This document shows, piece by piece, positions 33,473-44,955 of a stretch of DNA of 64,000 nt. Position 1 is the first letter of the stretch. Each line of letters starts with the position of its first letter. Location of the stretch: contig JARKIP010000011.1 of assembly GCA_029990175.1 (NCBI GenBank), forward strand, positions 25,518,001-25,582,000. Reading direction: 5' to 3'. The DNA is from Petunia secreta (Eukaryota > Streptophyta > Magnoliopsida > Solanales > Solanaceae). The notes under the pieces were generated by a model. That model worked only from the letters and a program-made list of their open reading frames with translations. It was not told the origin of the DNA and ran no database searches. Both the position numbers and the translations under genes were made by a program.

Positions 33473-35451
33473 AAATTAAAAAAAAAACAATAAAAAAAAG
33501 AGAGAGAAAAAGACAAAAATGAGTTAGGCGGTAGACAATTAAGCAAAAAGCTTAATTGATAGATCACGGGAAGCACAAAGACAGAAATGGAAAAGGAAAA
33601 GCAGCAGAGGAAAAAATATCAGAAAATAGGAAAAAGGGCCGGAAAAAAGTAGAATTTTCACCCTGAAACATTCAGGTAATGATCCTAATATAGTATTTGA
33701 GTTTATTACGTGTGTTTAAATATATTTTTGCGGTAAAAATAGGAATATTAGACATCGCCCTAATGACGTAAATTGATAGTTTAAAGGGTCAAATGGACCC
33801 CGATAATGAAATTGATTATGTATTCGTGCTCAGTGAGTTATGGGCAACTTATAAATATAATTTATTTGGGATTTCGTTAGGTGGCCTTAAACCCTGTATA
33901 TAGGCCTGGCCTGCGTATTGCGTATGCGAATAGGGTATCAGGTTCCTACCTGGATTGCCCTAAGATGTGAGGAATGAAGCCTTTAGCCTAATGTGATATA
34001 TTTTTCTGCTTATTGATCACAGTGGGATCGTTTGGCAATGCATTCAAAAATAACGCGGTTGTTGGTCGCAATGCTAACTTTTGAGAGAGGTAAGTGTTTA
34101 TATCCATTTCTTTGGAGGCACCTGGCCTCGTGGATTTTCTACCACGTATTCCTTACGTGTGTAGCTGCCGATAGGCGTACTCATTACGCCTTAGCTTTGG
34201 ATTTATATTATATATTATATGTTATGTCCTATTGTTGGTATTGTATTGAGGATTTGAGCATTGTACCCTGGCTGCGAGTTGGCATCTACTTCCCGGTTGT
34301 CGATGAGAGTCCCGCGCCGGTGAAGGGTTATTGCATCACATTGCATTCATATGCATTACATTGCATATCATATTGAGGGCAGGAGTATTCCGCCCCAGGA
34401 GCAGGAGTATTCCGCTCCATTGTATCACATTGAGGGTAGGAGGATTCCGCCCCAAGAGCAGGAGTATTCCGCTCTTATGTCAGATATTGAGTGCAGGAGT
34501 ATTCCGCCTCAGCTTTACATTATATCGGGTGCAGGAGTATTCCGCCCCAGGAGAGTGCAGGAGTATTCCGCCTCTGGTTTATATTATATCGGGTGCAGGA
34601 GTATTCCGCCCCAGGAGCAGGAGTATTCCGCTCCAGTTGGTTATCAGATTGGATTCCCCTCGAATGCAGGAGTATTCCGCTTCGGGATGGGATTACGGGC
34701 ACATGTGACCCTTCGCATCATATTTCATCTCATTTCATCTCACCTCATTTTATTTCATTTTATTTCATACCATTGTGTAAACTTGTGGTACATAACTATT
34801 GTCCTGCTTACATGTGCATTTCTTATTTGTTGTTATGTTTCTGGCACGCATCCTTGGTTGAGTTTATAAGTTTCTTACGTGTTTTCGGTTGTTATCTGGC
34901 TCTACCTTTTTATAATTTAAATAAAAGAAATTTGGTTTATCTGTTTCTTCTCCCTGGCTAGCTATCCTATTCTTTGAGGTGGCTAGTCTGCCCCACTTAT
35001 TGAGTCCTTTTGACTCACCCTTGTTTGTTGTTTGTTTCTTTTTCTATCTATTTCGTTTCGGCAGGTTCGCTCCAGGATTGAGTTCGCCATGTTGTGAAGG
35101 AGCGAAGACGACTTCAGCTGTCAGGGTGAGCCAGCTTTTATTCCGGATGGCCACCAGTTTGTTGGTTATTATTTCAGTTGCATTTTGCTCCCTTCAGGAG
35201 GTATTTGTCTTCTTTTGTACTCTTAGATGTCTGGTCTGGATAACCCTAAACCTAGTATGTTGGGTAGTCAGCTGTAATTTCTTTTGTACAGCTTAGAGGT
35301 ATCAGTATGTCAGTGTTTTTTTAAAGCCTTGTTCTTATTAATGAATTGAATTATATTTATTTGCCTAAATTAATTGGTAAGGGTTCGCCCGACGGGTCTA
35401 GGGAAGGATGTCGGGTGCCCGCACGGCCTAACCGGATTTCGGGTCGTGTCA
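33473..35451 (+). repeat. right arm of the palindrome
   Basis: Reverse complement of the left arm without any length change. Ends GGATTTCGGGTCGTGTCA. Confidence 0.9.
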
Positions 35452-35929
35452 TCAAGCTAATCCTTCAAAAGGCAAGAATAATAATAATATATGTCATCGA
35501 TGTGGTGTGAAAGGTCATTGGGCGAATAATTGTCGTACGCCTGAATATTTTTTCAAGCTCTATCAAGTTTCGCTCAAAAGAAATGAAAATAATGTGGAGG
35601 CACATTTGACCTTTTAAAATAATGATAACGGGACACATCTGGCACATCTTGCTGACAAGCATGATGAGATTGAGGCGTATCTTGCCATGAAAGATGATGA
35701 TGTTTCTGAAGGCCTCCCAAATATTACCCATTTAGAAGTTGAAGACTTCTTTGAGAATCATAACTGAAGAACTGACGTTGTAACTGGGGAATAAAATAAT
35801 AAAGAATAATGTCTTTATGTTTTAAAGTTTGAAAAAAAATGTCATCTTTAATTATGTTTCAATGTTTAAAAGTACTTTTCTTGTAATTTATTTTATTCAA
35901 TATTTCTTACTATGTAATTTTCTTTTTAT

Positions 35930-37230
35930 GAAGAAAATGGAAATTCTCCAGTCTTCAGTTGGATTCAAGTTCAATAACAAAGATATTTGTCTCCTGGATA
36001 GTGCTACAACATACACAATTCTAAAAGATAAGAGATATTTCTCTTATTTGGTTATGAAAAGAGCCAATGTTAATACAATAAGTGGTAGTACAAGATTGAT
36101 TGAAGGCTCTGGAAAAGCCAAGTTACTATTACATGGAGGAACATGTTTGGCTATTGATGATGCCTTATATTGTAGTAAGTCTCAAAGAAACATGTTAAAT
36201 TCAAAGATATATGCCAAAACGGCTATCATATTGAGACTAATACTGATGGAAAGATTGAATATCTTTATATTACTACAATGATAGCGGGTGAGAAATATGT
36301 GCTTGAAAAGCTCCCCGCACTTTCCTCTGGCTTGTACTACACAAGAATTGGCAGAGTTGAATCACATGCCATAGTAAATAAAATATTTATTAAATCAAAT
36401 GATTTTATTATTTGGTATGACAGGTTGGGCCATCCCGGTTATAATATGATGCACAATATAATTGAGAATTCACATGGGCATACATTGAAGAACCAAAAGA
36501 TTCTTCAATTTAAAGAATTCTCTTGTGCTGTCTGTTCTCGAGGAAAATTAATTACTAGAGCAACTAAAGTTGTGACAAGAATCCCTGCATTTCTGGAACG
36601 TATACATGGTGATATATGTGGACCCATACACCCTCTATATGGACCATTTAGATATTTTATGGTTTTAATAGATGCATCTACAAGATGGTCACATGTGTGC
36701 TTATTATCAACTCGCAATATGGCATTTGCGAGGTTGCTTGCTCAAATAATAAGATTGAGAGCACAATTTCCTGATTATGCGATTAAGACAATTCGTCTTG
36801 ATAATCCTGCTGAGTTTACTTCTCAAGCATTTAATGATTATTGTATGTCAATTGGGATAACAGTTGAACATCCTGTTGCTCATGTTCATACTCAAAATGG
36901 TCTGGCAGAATCATTTATCAAAAGCCTCCAATTAATGGCTAGACCAATGCTTATGAGAACAAAATTACCCATTTCAGTATGGGGACATGCTATTTTGCAT
37001 GCAGCAGCCCTTGTTCGGATCAGACCGAAAAGTTATCATAAATTCTCCCCATTACAATTGGCTTTTGGTTAGGAGCCAAATATTTTCCATCTTAGAATTT
37101 TCGGATGTGCGGTATATGTGCCAATTGCTCCACCACACCACACAAAGATGGGACCCCAAAGAAGGTTGGGGATATATATTAGGTATGAATCTCCGTCTAT
37201 TATTAAATATCTTGAGCCCATGACGGGAGA
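35930..37230 (+). pseudogene. copia protease and integrase
   Basis: The protease has DICLLDSATTYTILKDKRYF (active-site D-S-A) and RLIEGSGKAKLLLHGGT. The GAG-pre-integrase region has WYDRLGHPGYNMMHNII and CAVCSRGKLITRA. The integrase core shows the first Asp in RIHGDICGPIHP, the second in IKTIRLDNPAEFTSQAF and the Glu in NGLAESFIKSLQLMARP. A frameshift separates protease from integrase near 36230-36280 and a stop lies at about 37070; EPNIFHLRIFGCAVYV follows in another frame. The integrase would insert the cDNA, making the 5-bp duplication. Confidence 0.85.
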
Positions 37231-39440
37231 TTTATTCACATCAAGATTTGATGACTGTCATTTTGATGAATCAGTTTTCCAAACATTAGGGGGAAAGAAT
37301 AAGCAGCTGGAAAAAGAAATAGACTGGAATGCATCAACACTATCTCATTTAGATCCTCGTACAAATCAATGTGAACTTGAAGTTCAAAAGATAGTGTATT
37401 TGCAAAATATTGCAAATCAACTGCCATATGCATTCACTGACCTACCAAGGGTAACTAAATCCCATATTCCAGCTGTAAATGCTCTAATTCGACTTGATAT
37501 CCCGGTAGGGCAACCTATTTGTGCAAGTGAGTCTAAGGAACGCCTAAAGCGTGGTAGACCACCCGGTTCCAAAGATAAAAATCCTCGAAAAAGAAAAGGA
37601 GCAAATGATAAAAATGATCATACTATGGAGGTAATTGCTCAAAACAAGCATAAAGACATAACAACTAATAAGACCTCTCCAGGAGAGGCTCGGGTGCCTA
37701 AAAATAATGAAATTGAAGAGATCTCAATAAGTTATATCTCTACGGAAAAACTATGGAACCGCAATAATATTGTTGTCGACAACAGTTTTGCATATAATGT
37801 TGTTGTTGAGATAATGCAACAAAAAGAGGATCTTGAACCAAAATCTGTCGATGAATCTAGATAGAGAAATGATTGGCCAAAATGGAAAGATGAAATTCAA
37901 GGAGAATTAACTTCACTTGATCAACGTGAAGATTTCGGCCAATCGTCCGAACACCTAAAGGTGTAAAACCAATATGGTACAAATGGGTATTTGTGCGAAA
38001 ATGAAATGAGAATAATGAAGTCGTTAGATATAAAGCACGACTTGTAGCACAAGAATTTTCGCAACGACCTGACATTGATTATATGGAGACATATTCTCCT
38101 GTGGTGGATGCAATCACCTTCGGATATCTTGTATGTCTGACAGTACAAGAAAAACTTGAGATGTGTCTAATGGATGTTGTCACAGCCTATTTACATGGCT
38201 CATTAGACAATGAAATTTTTATGAAAATCCCTGAAGGATTTCAAATGCCCGAAGCATTTAAAGGTTCTCGAGAAGCTTGTTTAATAAAGCTTCAGAAATC
38301 TTTATATTGATTAAAACGATCGGGTCGTATGTGGTATAATCGCCTTAGCGAATACCTATTGAAAGAAGGATATAAAAATGATCCAATTTGTCCTTGTGTT
38401 TTTATAAAAAAGTCTGGATCTGAAATTGTCATAATAGCTGTGTATGTTGATGACTTGAATATTATTGGAACTCATGAAGCACTCAGAAATACAATGGAGT
38501 GTTTGAACAAAGTCTGAAATGAAAGACCTTGGAAATACTAATTTTTGTCTTGGTCTACAAATTGAACATTTGACAAAAGGAATATTTCTCCATCAATTAA
38601 CATATACTGAAAATATTCTTAAGAGGTTTTACATGGATAAATTATATCCGCTGAGCACCCCGATGGTTGTGAGGTCACTTGATGTAAATAAAGATCCATT
38701 TGGACCTTGTGAAAATGGTGAAGAGTTTCTTGACGCTGAAGTACCATATCTTAGTGCAATTGGTGAACTGATGTATCTTGCCAATAATACCCGACCAAAT
38801 ATATCTTTTGCAGTAAGCTTATTGGCAAGATTTAGTTCTTCCCCAATACAAAGACATTGGAACGGTATTAAGCATATATTCAGATACCTCCAAGGGACTA
38901 TCGATAAGGGATTGTTTTATTCAAATGAATGCAAGTCACAATTAACTGGCTATGCGGATGCTGGATATTTGTCTGATCCACATAGAGGACGCTCTCAAAC
39001 AGGCTATCTATTTACATGTGGAGACACAACTATATCATGGCGTTCAATAAAACAAACTATTGCAGCTACTTCTTCAAATCATGCAGAGATATTGGCAATT
39101 CATGAAGCAAGTCGTGAATGCATTTGGTTAAGACTGATGACTCAACATATTCAGAAAATGTGTGGGTTTTCTTTGCAAATGATAAGATAATACTGCATGC
39201 ATAGCTCAGCTAAAAGAAGGATATATCAGAGGAGACAGAATAAAACACATTTCGCCAAAATTCTTTTTCACTCATGATATTCAGAATAGTAGTGAAATAG
39301 ACGTTCGGCAAATACGTTCAAGTGATAATTTGGCGGATTTGTTTACTAAAGCATTGCCAACCTCAACATTTGAGAAGTTAATATACAAGATCAGAATGCG
39401 TAGTCTCCGTAATATAAAGCAATGTCTTCATCAGGGGGAG
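37231..39440 (+). pseudogene. copia reverse transcriptase and RNase H
   Basis: A Lys-rich linker with KRGRPPGSKDKNPRKRK (about 37550) precedes the RT. The RT start (NDWPKWKDEIQGELTSL) is at about 37870, with frame changes to 38080. VVDAITFGYLVCLTVQEKLE, MDVVTAYLHGSLDNEIFMKI, then the catalytic YVDDLNIIGTHEALRN at about 38445 and MKDLGNTNFCLGLQIEH follow. RNase H has LTGYADAGYLSDPHRGRSQT, FTCGDTTISWRSIKQT and SSNHAEILAIHEASRECIWL; the tail is SDNLADLFTKALPTSTFEKL. Stops at about 37862, 38308 and 38516 make it non-coding as a whole. Confidence 0.85.
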
Positions 39441-39644
39441 TAAGATACGCGATGCACTCTTTTTTCCTTAACCAAGATTTTGTCCCATTGGGTTTTCCTG
39501 GTAAGGTTTTTAATGAGGCATCTCTTAATGCGTATTACAAGATGTGTGTACTCTTTTTCCTTCACTAGGCTTTTTCCCACAGGGTTTTTCCTAGTAAGAT
39601 TTTAACGAGGCATGCTCTTTGTATAATGGACATCCAAGGGGGAA

Positions 39645-39912
39645 TGTTACAAATCTAGAGAATGTGGATGTCCTCCATTCATGAACGGATTATTTGTGCT
39701 TCATTCAATGAACTAACTCATTAATCAATGTATCTTTATTAAATGAAGCATTACTTATTGTAATTCTATAGTGAGCTCTTCATCCTATATAATCGGATGC
39801 ACTTTCATCTTGTAAATGACACAGATAAGAAAGTGAAATAAAACTCCTATCTCTCTCCATATCGTTACTTCTCCCATTTACTTTACTGCTCTTTTATATT
39901 TTATTTACAACA
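39645..39912 (+). repeat. 3' LTR of the copia element
   Basis: Begins TGTTACAAATCT, ends TTATTTACAACA; 268 bp like the 5' copy. Confidence 0.9.
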
Positions 39913-40190
39913 TGTGGAGAGTATTTGTGAGTAGTTTATTTGGAAGCTGCAAGTGTATATGAAAAGAAAGAATGTGGATAGTCATGGATGGGAGTGGATA
40001 GTAAATAGCGGAAAAAAAATTGGGGATGAGAGTTGAGGGCGATTAATGAGGGATATGAACCAATTTTTTAGGAATTGGTTTCTGCTATATTGGTTATTGT
40101 TTTTCTGCTAGTATATTGGATATATGAAAAGACTACTAGGAGGTAGTAAATAAGTCTTAAAAGGTAGCTATTTTTGTAAAAACCTCGAGA

Positions 40191-42001
40191 ATCTACCCTC
40201 TTCTCGAACGACAAAGTCGACTAGCTATGGTTTGATTAGTTATTAGATATTAACATCAGCCCACTTAAATTAGAATGGTATTCACAGAAATGTTGTAACA
40301 TATAATGGAATTGAACATGGAAGTTTGTCCATTAAACAGATAGATGATCCCTAAATGCAGGCTCTAGTTAAGTTTATAAACTTAGCTGTTTTCATCACTT
40401 CTCTTTAATGGCCTAACAACTTTGGGTTGGGTCAGTATATAATATTGGGAAAAGTACCTAATACACCACCTTTAAAGATTTAATTACTACATTTACCTAA
40501 TAATATAATTAAATGACAAAAATACCACTTTCTTAAATTTTATACCATATTTAGAGATTTTAATTTCAATAGTAGCACTTCTATATATTTTGCTAAATTT
40601 AAGGTTTGGATATACTTAATATCTATCTCCTAAAATAATGTAGTTATAATATTAACATAATACTCTTATATAATTCTTTTATTTTTATACACTATATATC
40701 GATATATAATATATAGTATTTAGTAGCATATTATTTTATTTTGATATACCATATATTTATATACTATATAGGATTATACAAATATTTAGTAGTATATTAT
40801 CAGTATTCCCGTAGAGTATATGTAGTAGTATATTATTAGTATATTATGTAATATTAACATATTACTTTTTTCTGTTAAATCATTATGATATACTAGTTAC
40901 AATTATATGATAGTAGAGTATATTATTATTAAAGTTTCAATGAGTAATGAAGAAACCAAGAAGGGTTTGGGAGATGGGAGAAGGGAGTGGAGGCAGCTGG
41001 GAGACGGTAATTAAAAATTGGGAGGGATGGATGGTGTTAGTTATCAAGGAGCATAAGATTGTTTCATTATCTCCACATTTGTAACACTATACTTTAACTA
41101 CTCGATAAATATAAAAAATTGTGGTATATCTATTTTTTTCAGCTATAAATATGGTATATTTGCAATTAAAAAATGATATTAAATTAAAATGGTATTTAGT
41201 AAAATAAAATCTTCTACAGTAGTTACTTATAAAAAAATCCCAAATATTTGATGTAGTATGGCTTTATTGTGTAGTATAGATTCAGTTACAAAGTTATGGA
41301 TCATCAAAGAGGTTTCCACTTAACCAAAAATCATAGTGAAATTTACATAAATAGAATGCTTCAGCACCAGTATTTACGTTTTGGACCCCATTGCAAAGTC
41401 ATTTCACTTGGAGCACTTCCTGGCTGATGCTAGGAATCGTCAGGAAGTTCATTCTAAAAATTTCTGAGGGGTGCTAGCGTATTGCCATGAAATGCTAAAG
41501 TAAAACATTTCTTCTATTGGGGCTAAAACTTAAAATATCCGTGGTTGTCGAGGCTACTGGACAAAATATCTAAATCATAGGCGCAGAGTATTCCAATGAT
41601 GGCTTTTGTTTGTCATTTTAGGGTGAATAATTTGACGTCAAACCATTACGTTTAGCACCCAAAAAGAATCTCTTATCACTTTCTTCGAACCCGCAACCAA
41701 ACCAAAGAAAATCAATTATTAAGGGTCTGTTTAGTTTAGAAATAAATTATGCAGCGATTAGTAACACACTGATTGTTTATGATGGATTAATAATGCATTG
41801 ATTGGTTATGCAATAACTAATACTAAAAGGATTGTAATGCGATGAATAGTAATGAAAATATTGTAATGCTTAAAATTGACGATTAAGAAACTATTATACA
41901 CGAATAAATGAAAAATGGCATTTTTACCTTAAACAATTTAATCTTTGCTTTGCTAATAAAACCTAAAGTGTTGGACTACTAAGTTCTTATCTTATAGTGG
42001 G
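40191..42001. other. AT-rich spacer with MITE fragment
   Basis: No gene. 40540-40920 is rich in TATATAGTATTTAGTAGTAT-like low-complexity sequence. 41722-41890 (GGGTCTGTTTAGTTTAG, AAATTATGCAG, then repeated TAATGCATTGATTGG-like words) looks like a fragment of a common dicot MITE; its ends were not resolved. Confidence 0.4.
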
Positions 42002-42951
42002 AGACTGAAGCTCATCAAAAGTGTCATTTTTGAAATGCATACATATTGAGTCTAAGTGTTCTTACTTCTAAAAAAGATCATACAACTGGTAACCACAGCT
42101 TGTCGTACTTTCTTATGGATCGGAAGTAATGAACTCTCAAAGAAAGTCCTGATTGCATGGGAGAAGCTCTGTATGTCAGGTTCAACAAGTGGGTTGAATG
42201 TCATGGATTTATATACTTGGAATAAAGCGGCTTTGTGTAAGATAGGGGATCAGTGAAAAGAAGGATACATTGCGGGTCAATGGATCCATAGGTTTTATAT
42301 AAAGAAGAAGGATGTAACTTCAATGAGTACTCCTAGACAAACTTGTTGGTTAATCCGGAAGGTCTTTGACACATGGGAATGGTTTCTGAATGTGGACTTG
42401 CAACAAAATATCAACAAGTATGGGGTACAAGGGAAGTTTAGCATAATAAAAGTATATAGATAGGCTATCCTGCAACATCCAAGAGTCTCATGGAAGAACC
42501 TGACTTTAAGTTCAGATGCAATTCCAAGACACAAGTTCATTATTTGGTTTGCTATTCAAAATAGATTGGCCACAGTGGATTGTTTGCTGAGATGGGGGAT
42601 TAATGTCCCAAGTAACTGTTTCCTATGCAAGAACACTAATGTCGAAAGAATGTAACACCTGCTCTTTGACTGTAGTTGCTTAAGAACTGTATGGGCTGTA
42701 ATGTTAACGTGGATGGGAGAAAGTCATCATATTAGAAGCTGGGAGGATGAGATTAGATGGGTATTCAAGAGAATCAGAAATAACAGATCCCGAGCAACAA
42801 TCTTGATATTTCTCTTCTCTGCAACTGTTTATCATATTTGGATTGAAAGGAACAAGCGCAGGTTACAAAATATAGAGACTACTGGACATTGTCAGCTGTT
42901 CAAGAACATTGCACTCCAACTCCATATCAGAGGGCAAAAGAAGACATAGAA
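42002..42951 (+). pseudogene. LINE reverse transcriptase C-terminal fragment with zf-RVT domain
   Basis: A 5'-truncated L1-type LINE ORF2. Visible parts in order: RLKLIKSVIFEMHTY, then FLLLKKIIQLVTTACRTFLW, LIAWEKLCMSGSTSGLNVMD, WNKAALCKIGDQ, and after a stop the zf-RVT region: WKNLTLSSDAIPRHKFIIW, NRLATVDCLLRWGI, CFLCKNTNVERM, HLLFDCSCLRTVW, ending near IRGQKKT. At least three stops (about 42254, 42463, 42653) disrupt it. Such fragments are typical of incomplete target-primed reverse transcription. The 3' end is interrupted by the CACTA MITE. Confidence 0.8.
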
Positions 42952-42995
42952 GAGCTACTTAGAGTGTTTGCAAAATTACCCGATATAGCATGTAA

Positions 42996-43566
42996 CACTA
43001 CAGAAAACTTGGCAAATAGCAGCAGTTAAAAATAGGTTTAGCGGCGGTTTTTAACTGCCAGAAAAAAAAATTCCAGCGGTTTTGGCACTGCTGCCTAAGT
43101 AGGCGTACTTAAACTATTTAGCAGCGATGGCTGCTGGTAGTACCGCCGGAGTTATTTAAACTAAAGAGATAGAGAAACCCAACATGCTGGTGCTGGTTAC
43201 CTACCCATGAAACCCGGCATAGGCCCAACTCATCATGTGTTATAATGAGGCCCATCTCCAACTAATGTTTGCTTACGGCATTGCCAATCACTTTTTGATG
43301 TCATCGCTGACTGACGTTTATAAAGTGTTGAGATTAGTGCTTCGTGGCCGATGTGGGACAAAAAATTTATTTCAGAAACCGCTGCTAAATTAATAAAACC
43401 GCTGCAAATAGTAAATTTCTTCAAAACCGCAGCTAATCCTACAAAAATCGCCGGTAATTCTCGCCATTAGCAACACTTAATATAACTGCTGAAATAATGA
43501 TGTTTACCAGTATTTAGGCGAACTGCTGCGCAAAAACCGCTGCAAAAATGCATTTTTTTTGTAGTC
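42996..43566. mobile_element. non-autonomous CACTA (En/Spm-like) element, 571 bp
   Basis: Begins CACTACAGAAAACTTGGC and ends TTTTTTTTGTAGTC (final G of the canonical TAGTG now C). Flanked by 3-bp duplications TAA at 42993-42995 and 43567-43569. Subterminal GCGGTTTT/AACCGCTGC words recur in both orientations, as expected for transposase-binding repeats. No coding capacity. Confidence 0.85.
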
Positions 43567-43569
43567 TAA

Positions 43570-44087
43570 TTATCGATTATGTATTTTTTTTATTGTCTAC
43601 GGAGAATTAGCTCTATTGTTATAGAAAGGTTAATGTAGAAGACTAACTCTAGAGACCAAATGAATTAGCTGGTTGTAAAAGATCACATTTGGTTAAATGA
43701 AAAGTTTATATATCTGACCAAAAGAAAAATAAAACCTATTTTTATATCTCGCATATTTTATTATGTTATGTTAGAATTTAGGAATTAATTCTTTCTTACA
43801 CCACAATCAAATGACCTTATAGCTCTTATATGTCACTGCATGCAGTTGAGCATTTGACTTACAAACTACCAAGTTTTTTCATGCTTCTTTCGGTTTAATC
43901 AAGTACAGGAACCATAAATTTCTTTCCTTGCTGCTAAGAATGAAAAACACTGACACAATTGTAATAAACCAATGAAATTTATTCCAATATTTTTGTCAAA
44001 ATAGATAATTATTGCAACGCTAAAAATTTTAGTAGGGATTGAACTTTCAGGACTACTCTGCTGTTTCTCTCCCCTTTACAATTTCGA

Positions 44088-44128
<41 letters not shown>

Positions 44129-44194
44129 ATAATGATTTATATTTCAGCAAAGCTTATAATCAAATATTGAGAACCTTCTGTTGAAGACAATAAC
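43570..44194. other. non-coding spacer with 37-bp T-run
   Basis: AT-rich, nothing coding. A T homopolymer lies at about 44091-44127. Confidence 0.5.
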
Positions 44195-44955
44195 AAAAAA
44201 GAATTTTTACACAAAAGTATAATCTTTAAAATTTAATTACCAAATATAGTAGTATTTTAGCAAAATAACTCTATATAGAGAAAACCACAAGTTAATTACA
44301 AATATAGCAACTTATGTAAAAAAATATTGCTATGTTTGTTCATTTCTTTATTTTTCTATAGTTTGGCGGCCTTTTGTAAGTTTTAAAATATTGGTCCCTA
44401 ATATATAAGGTTTTTTCCTCATTTTCTATTTTATTTCAACATTTCTCAATTACTCCCCTCTGTTTCACGCTTTTCTCGTGTGTTTCAGTCCCGTTTATGC
44501 TCATTCCTGACCGTATCATCCCTGTTTCTGAACCGTTTCTCCCTATTTTTTCTCCCCATTTTCTCCTCCACGTTCTCCACTATAATCCCTGTTTTTAAAC
44601 CAGTTCATAACTGTTTTCAGTGTTTAAATTTCATTTTTTTTTCATTTTTTAAGGTTTCATTTCAATGTCTAATTCTAGTTTGTCTTCTAGTTCTAGGGAA
44701 CTTAAGAGTAAAACAAACATGATATAAATGTTTTTAAAATTGAGTTGAAATCTGTTTTAAAACTAAAAGTTCCTGTTTCTAAGTCGAAAGAAACCCCGCA
44801 ATAATTGAAGCGTGTAACGCGGTCATCTGCATCTCCTTCTACAGGTAAGGGTAAAGGTAAAGCTAAACTTATGGTTGATGATGATGATTTTGAAGAAGTT
44901 GCTCCATCGTTGAAGAAAAGTCGGATCTCTGTGCTGGCTGATGTAGCATTACAAG

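Larger units (their letters stand above)
31333..35451. mobile_element. giant palindromic inverted-LTR (U5-U5) retro-hairpin, 4119 bp
   Basis: Left arm 31333-33311 and right arm 33473-35451 are reverse complements, each 1979 bp, with mirror positions always summing to 66784. Every stretch I compared was identical, including all mirrored ORFs. The 161-bp centre (33312-33472) simply continues the gypsy LTR inward from the left arm (compare 23571-23735 and 59585-59740). The switch falls in AAATTA (33473-33478), where the normal LTR continues TTTAACTTTCGG. Both outer ends are the same LTR end and the flanks are TCAAG. The arms correspond to the U5-side part of the LTR at 57513-60067; neither PPT nor polyprotein sequence is included. 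Tandem GCGGAATACTCC arrays lie at about 32098-32412 and mirrored at 34372-34686. Confidence 0.92.
30627..35620 (+). pseudogene. copia gag, split by the 4.1-kb palindrome
   Basis: Before the insertion (to 31332) the reading includes LDAEIHLDAKGLCDTIKEGN, AKAMIFLRHHLDEGLKIEYL, LWINLNERYDHLK and DDALLEKTLSTFHASN, the UBN2-type copia gag. After the insertion (35457-about 35620) it resumes with the zinc knuckle CHRCGVKGHWANNC (C-x2-C-x4-H-x4-C). A frameshift near 30855 and others break it. Gag would form the particle and bind the RNA. Confidence 0.8.
30063..39912 (+). mobile_element. Ty1/copia retrotransposon, 268-bp LTRs, carrying a nested insertion
   Basis: LTRs at 30063-30330 and 39645-39912 are the same length and differ at about 12 positions by hand count (about 95.5% identity). 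Order gag, protease, integrase, RT, RNase H is that of copia. The polypurine tract CCAAGGGGGAA directly precedes the 3' LTR. All genes carry stops or frameshifts. 31333-35451 is a later insertion in gag; removing it leaves an element of about 5.7 kb. Confidence 0.9.
17690..40190. mobile_element. KI-MULE 1 (Kaonashi-type Mutator-like element) with nested insertions
   Basis: A ULP1-like gene on plus and a mudrA-like transposase on minus converge, as in other Kaonashi MULEs. Weak terminal inverted repeats are visible: left TTTTACAAATAGCTTTTTT with ATATATAGCAGG downstream (about 17755-17800), right end reverse complement TTTTACAAAAATAGCTACC with AATATAGCAG (about 40090-40180). The right end is reached only by skipping the copia element at 30063-39912, so both flanks of the copia element belong to the MULE. 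Without the insertions the MULE is about 9.2 kb. Exact ends and a 9-bp target duplication could not be fixed. Confidence 0.6.

Noticed and set aside
31488..35296. Many mirrored ORFs of 105-172 residues in both palindrome arms (also at 22210-22728 and 57682-58704)
   Set aside because: They overlap in several frames and consist of translated LTR and tandem-array sequence (repeated IPPQEQEYSAP or FRPRSRRIPL). They exist on both strands only because the DNA is palindromic. No domain is recognisable.
31333..35451. The palindrome as a sequencing or assembly fold-back artefact
   Set aside because: An artefact would not resume the interrupted copia gag after exactly 5 duplicated bases, and a second unit of the same design with other breakpoints exists at 21667-25076. 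Raw reads should still be checked.
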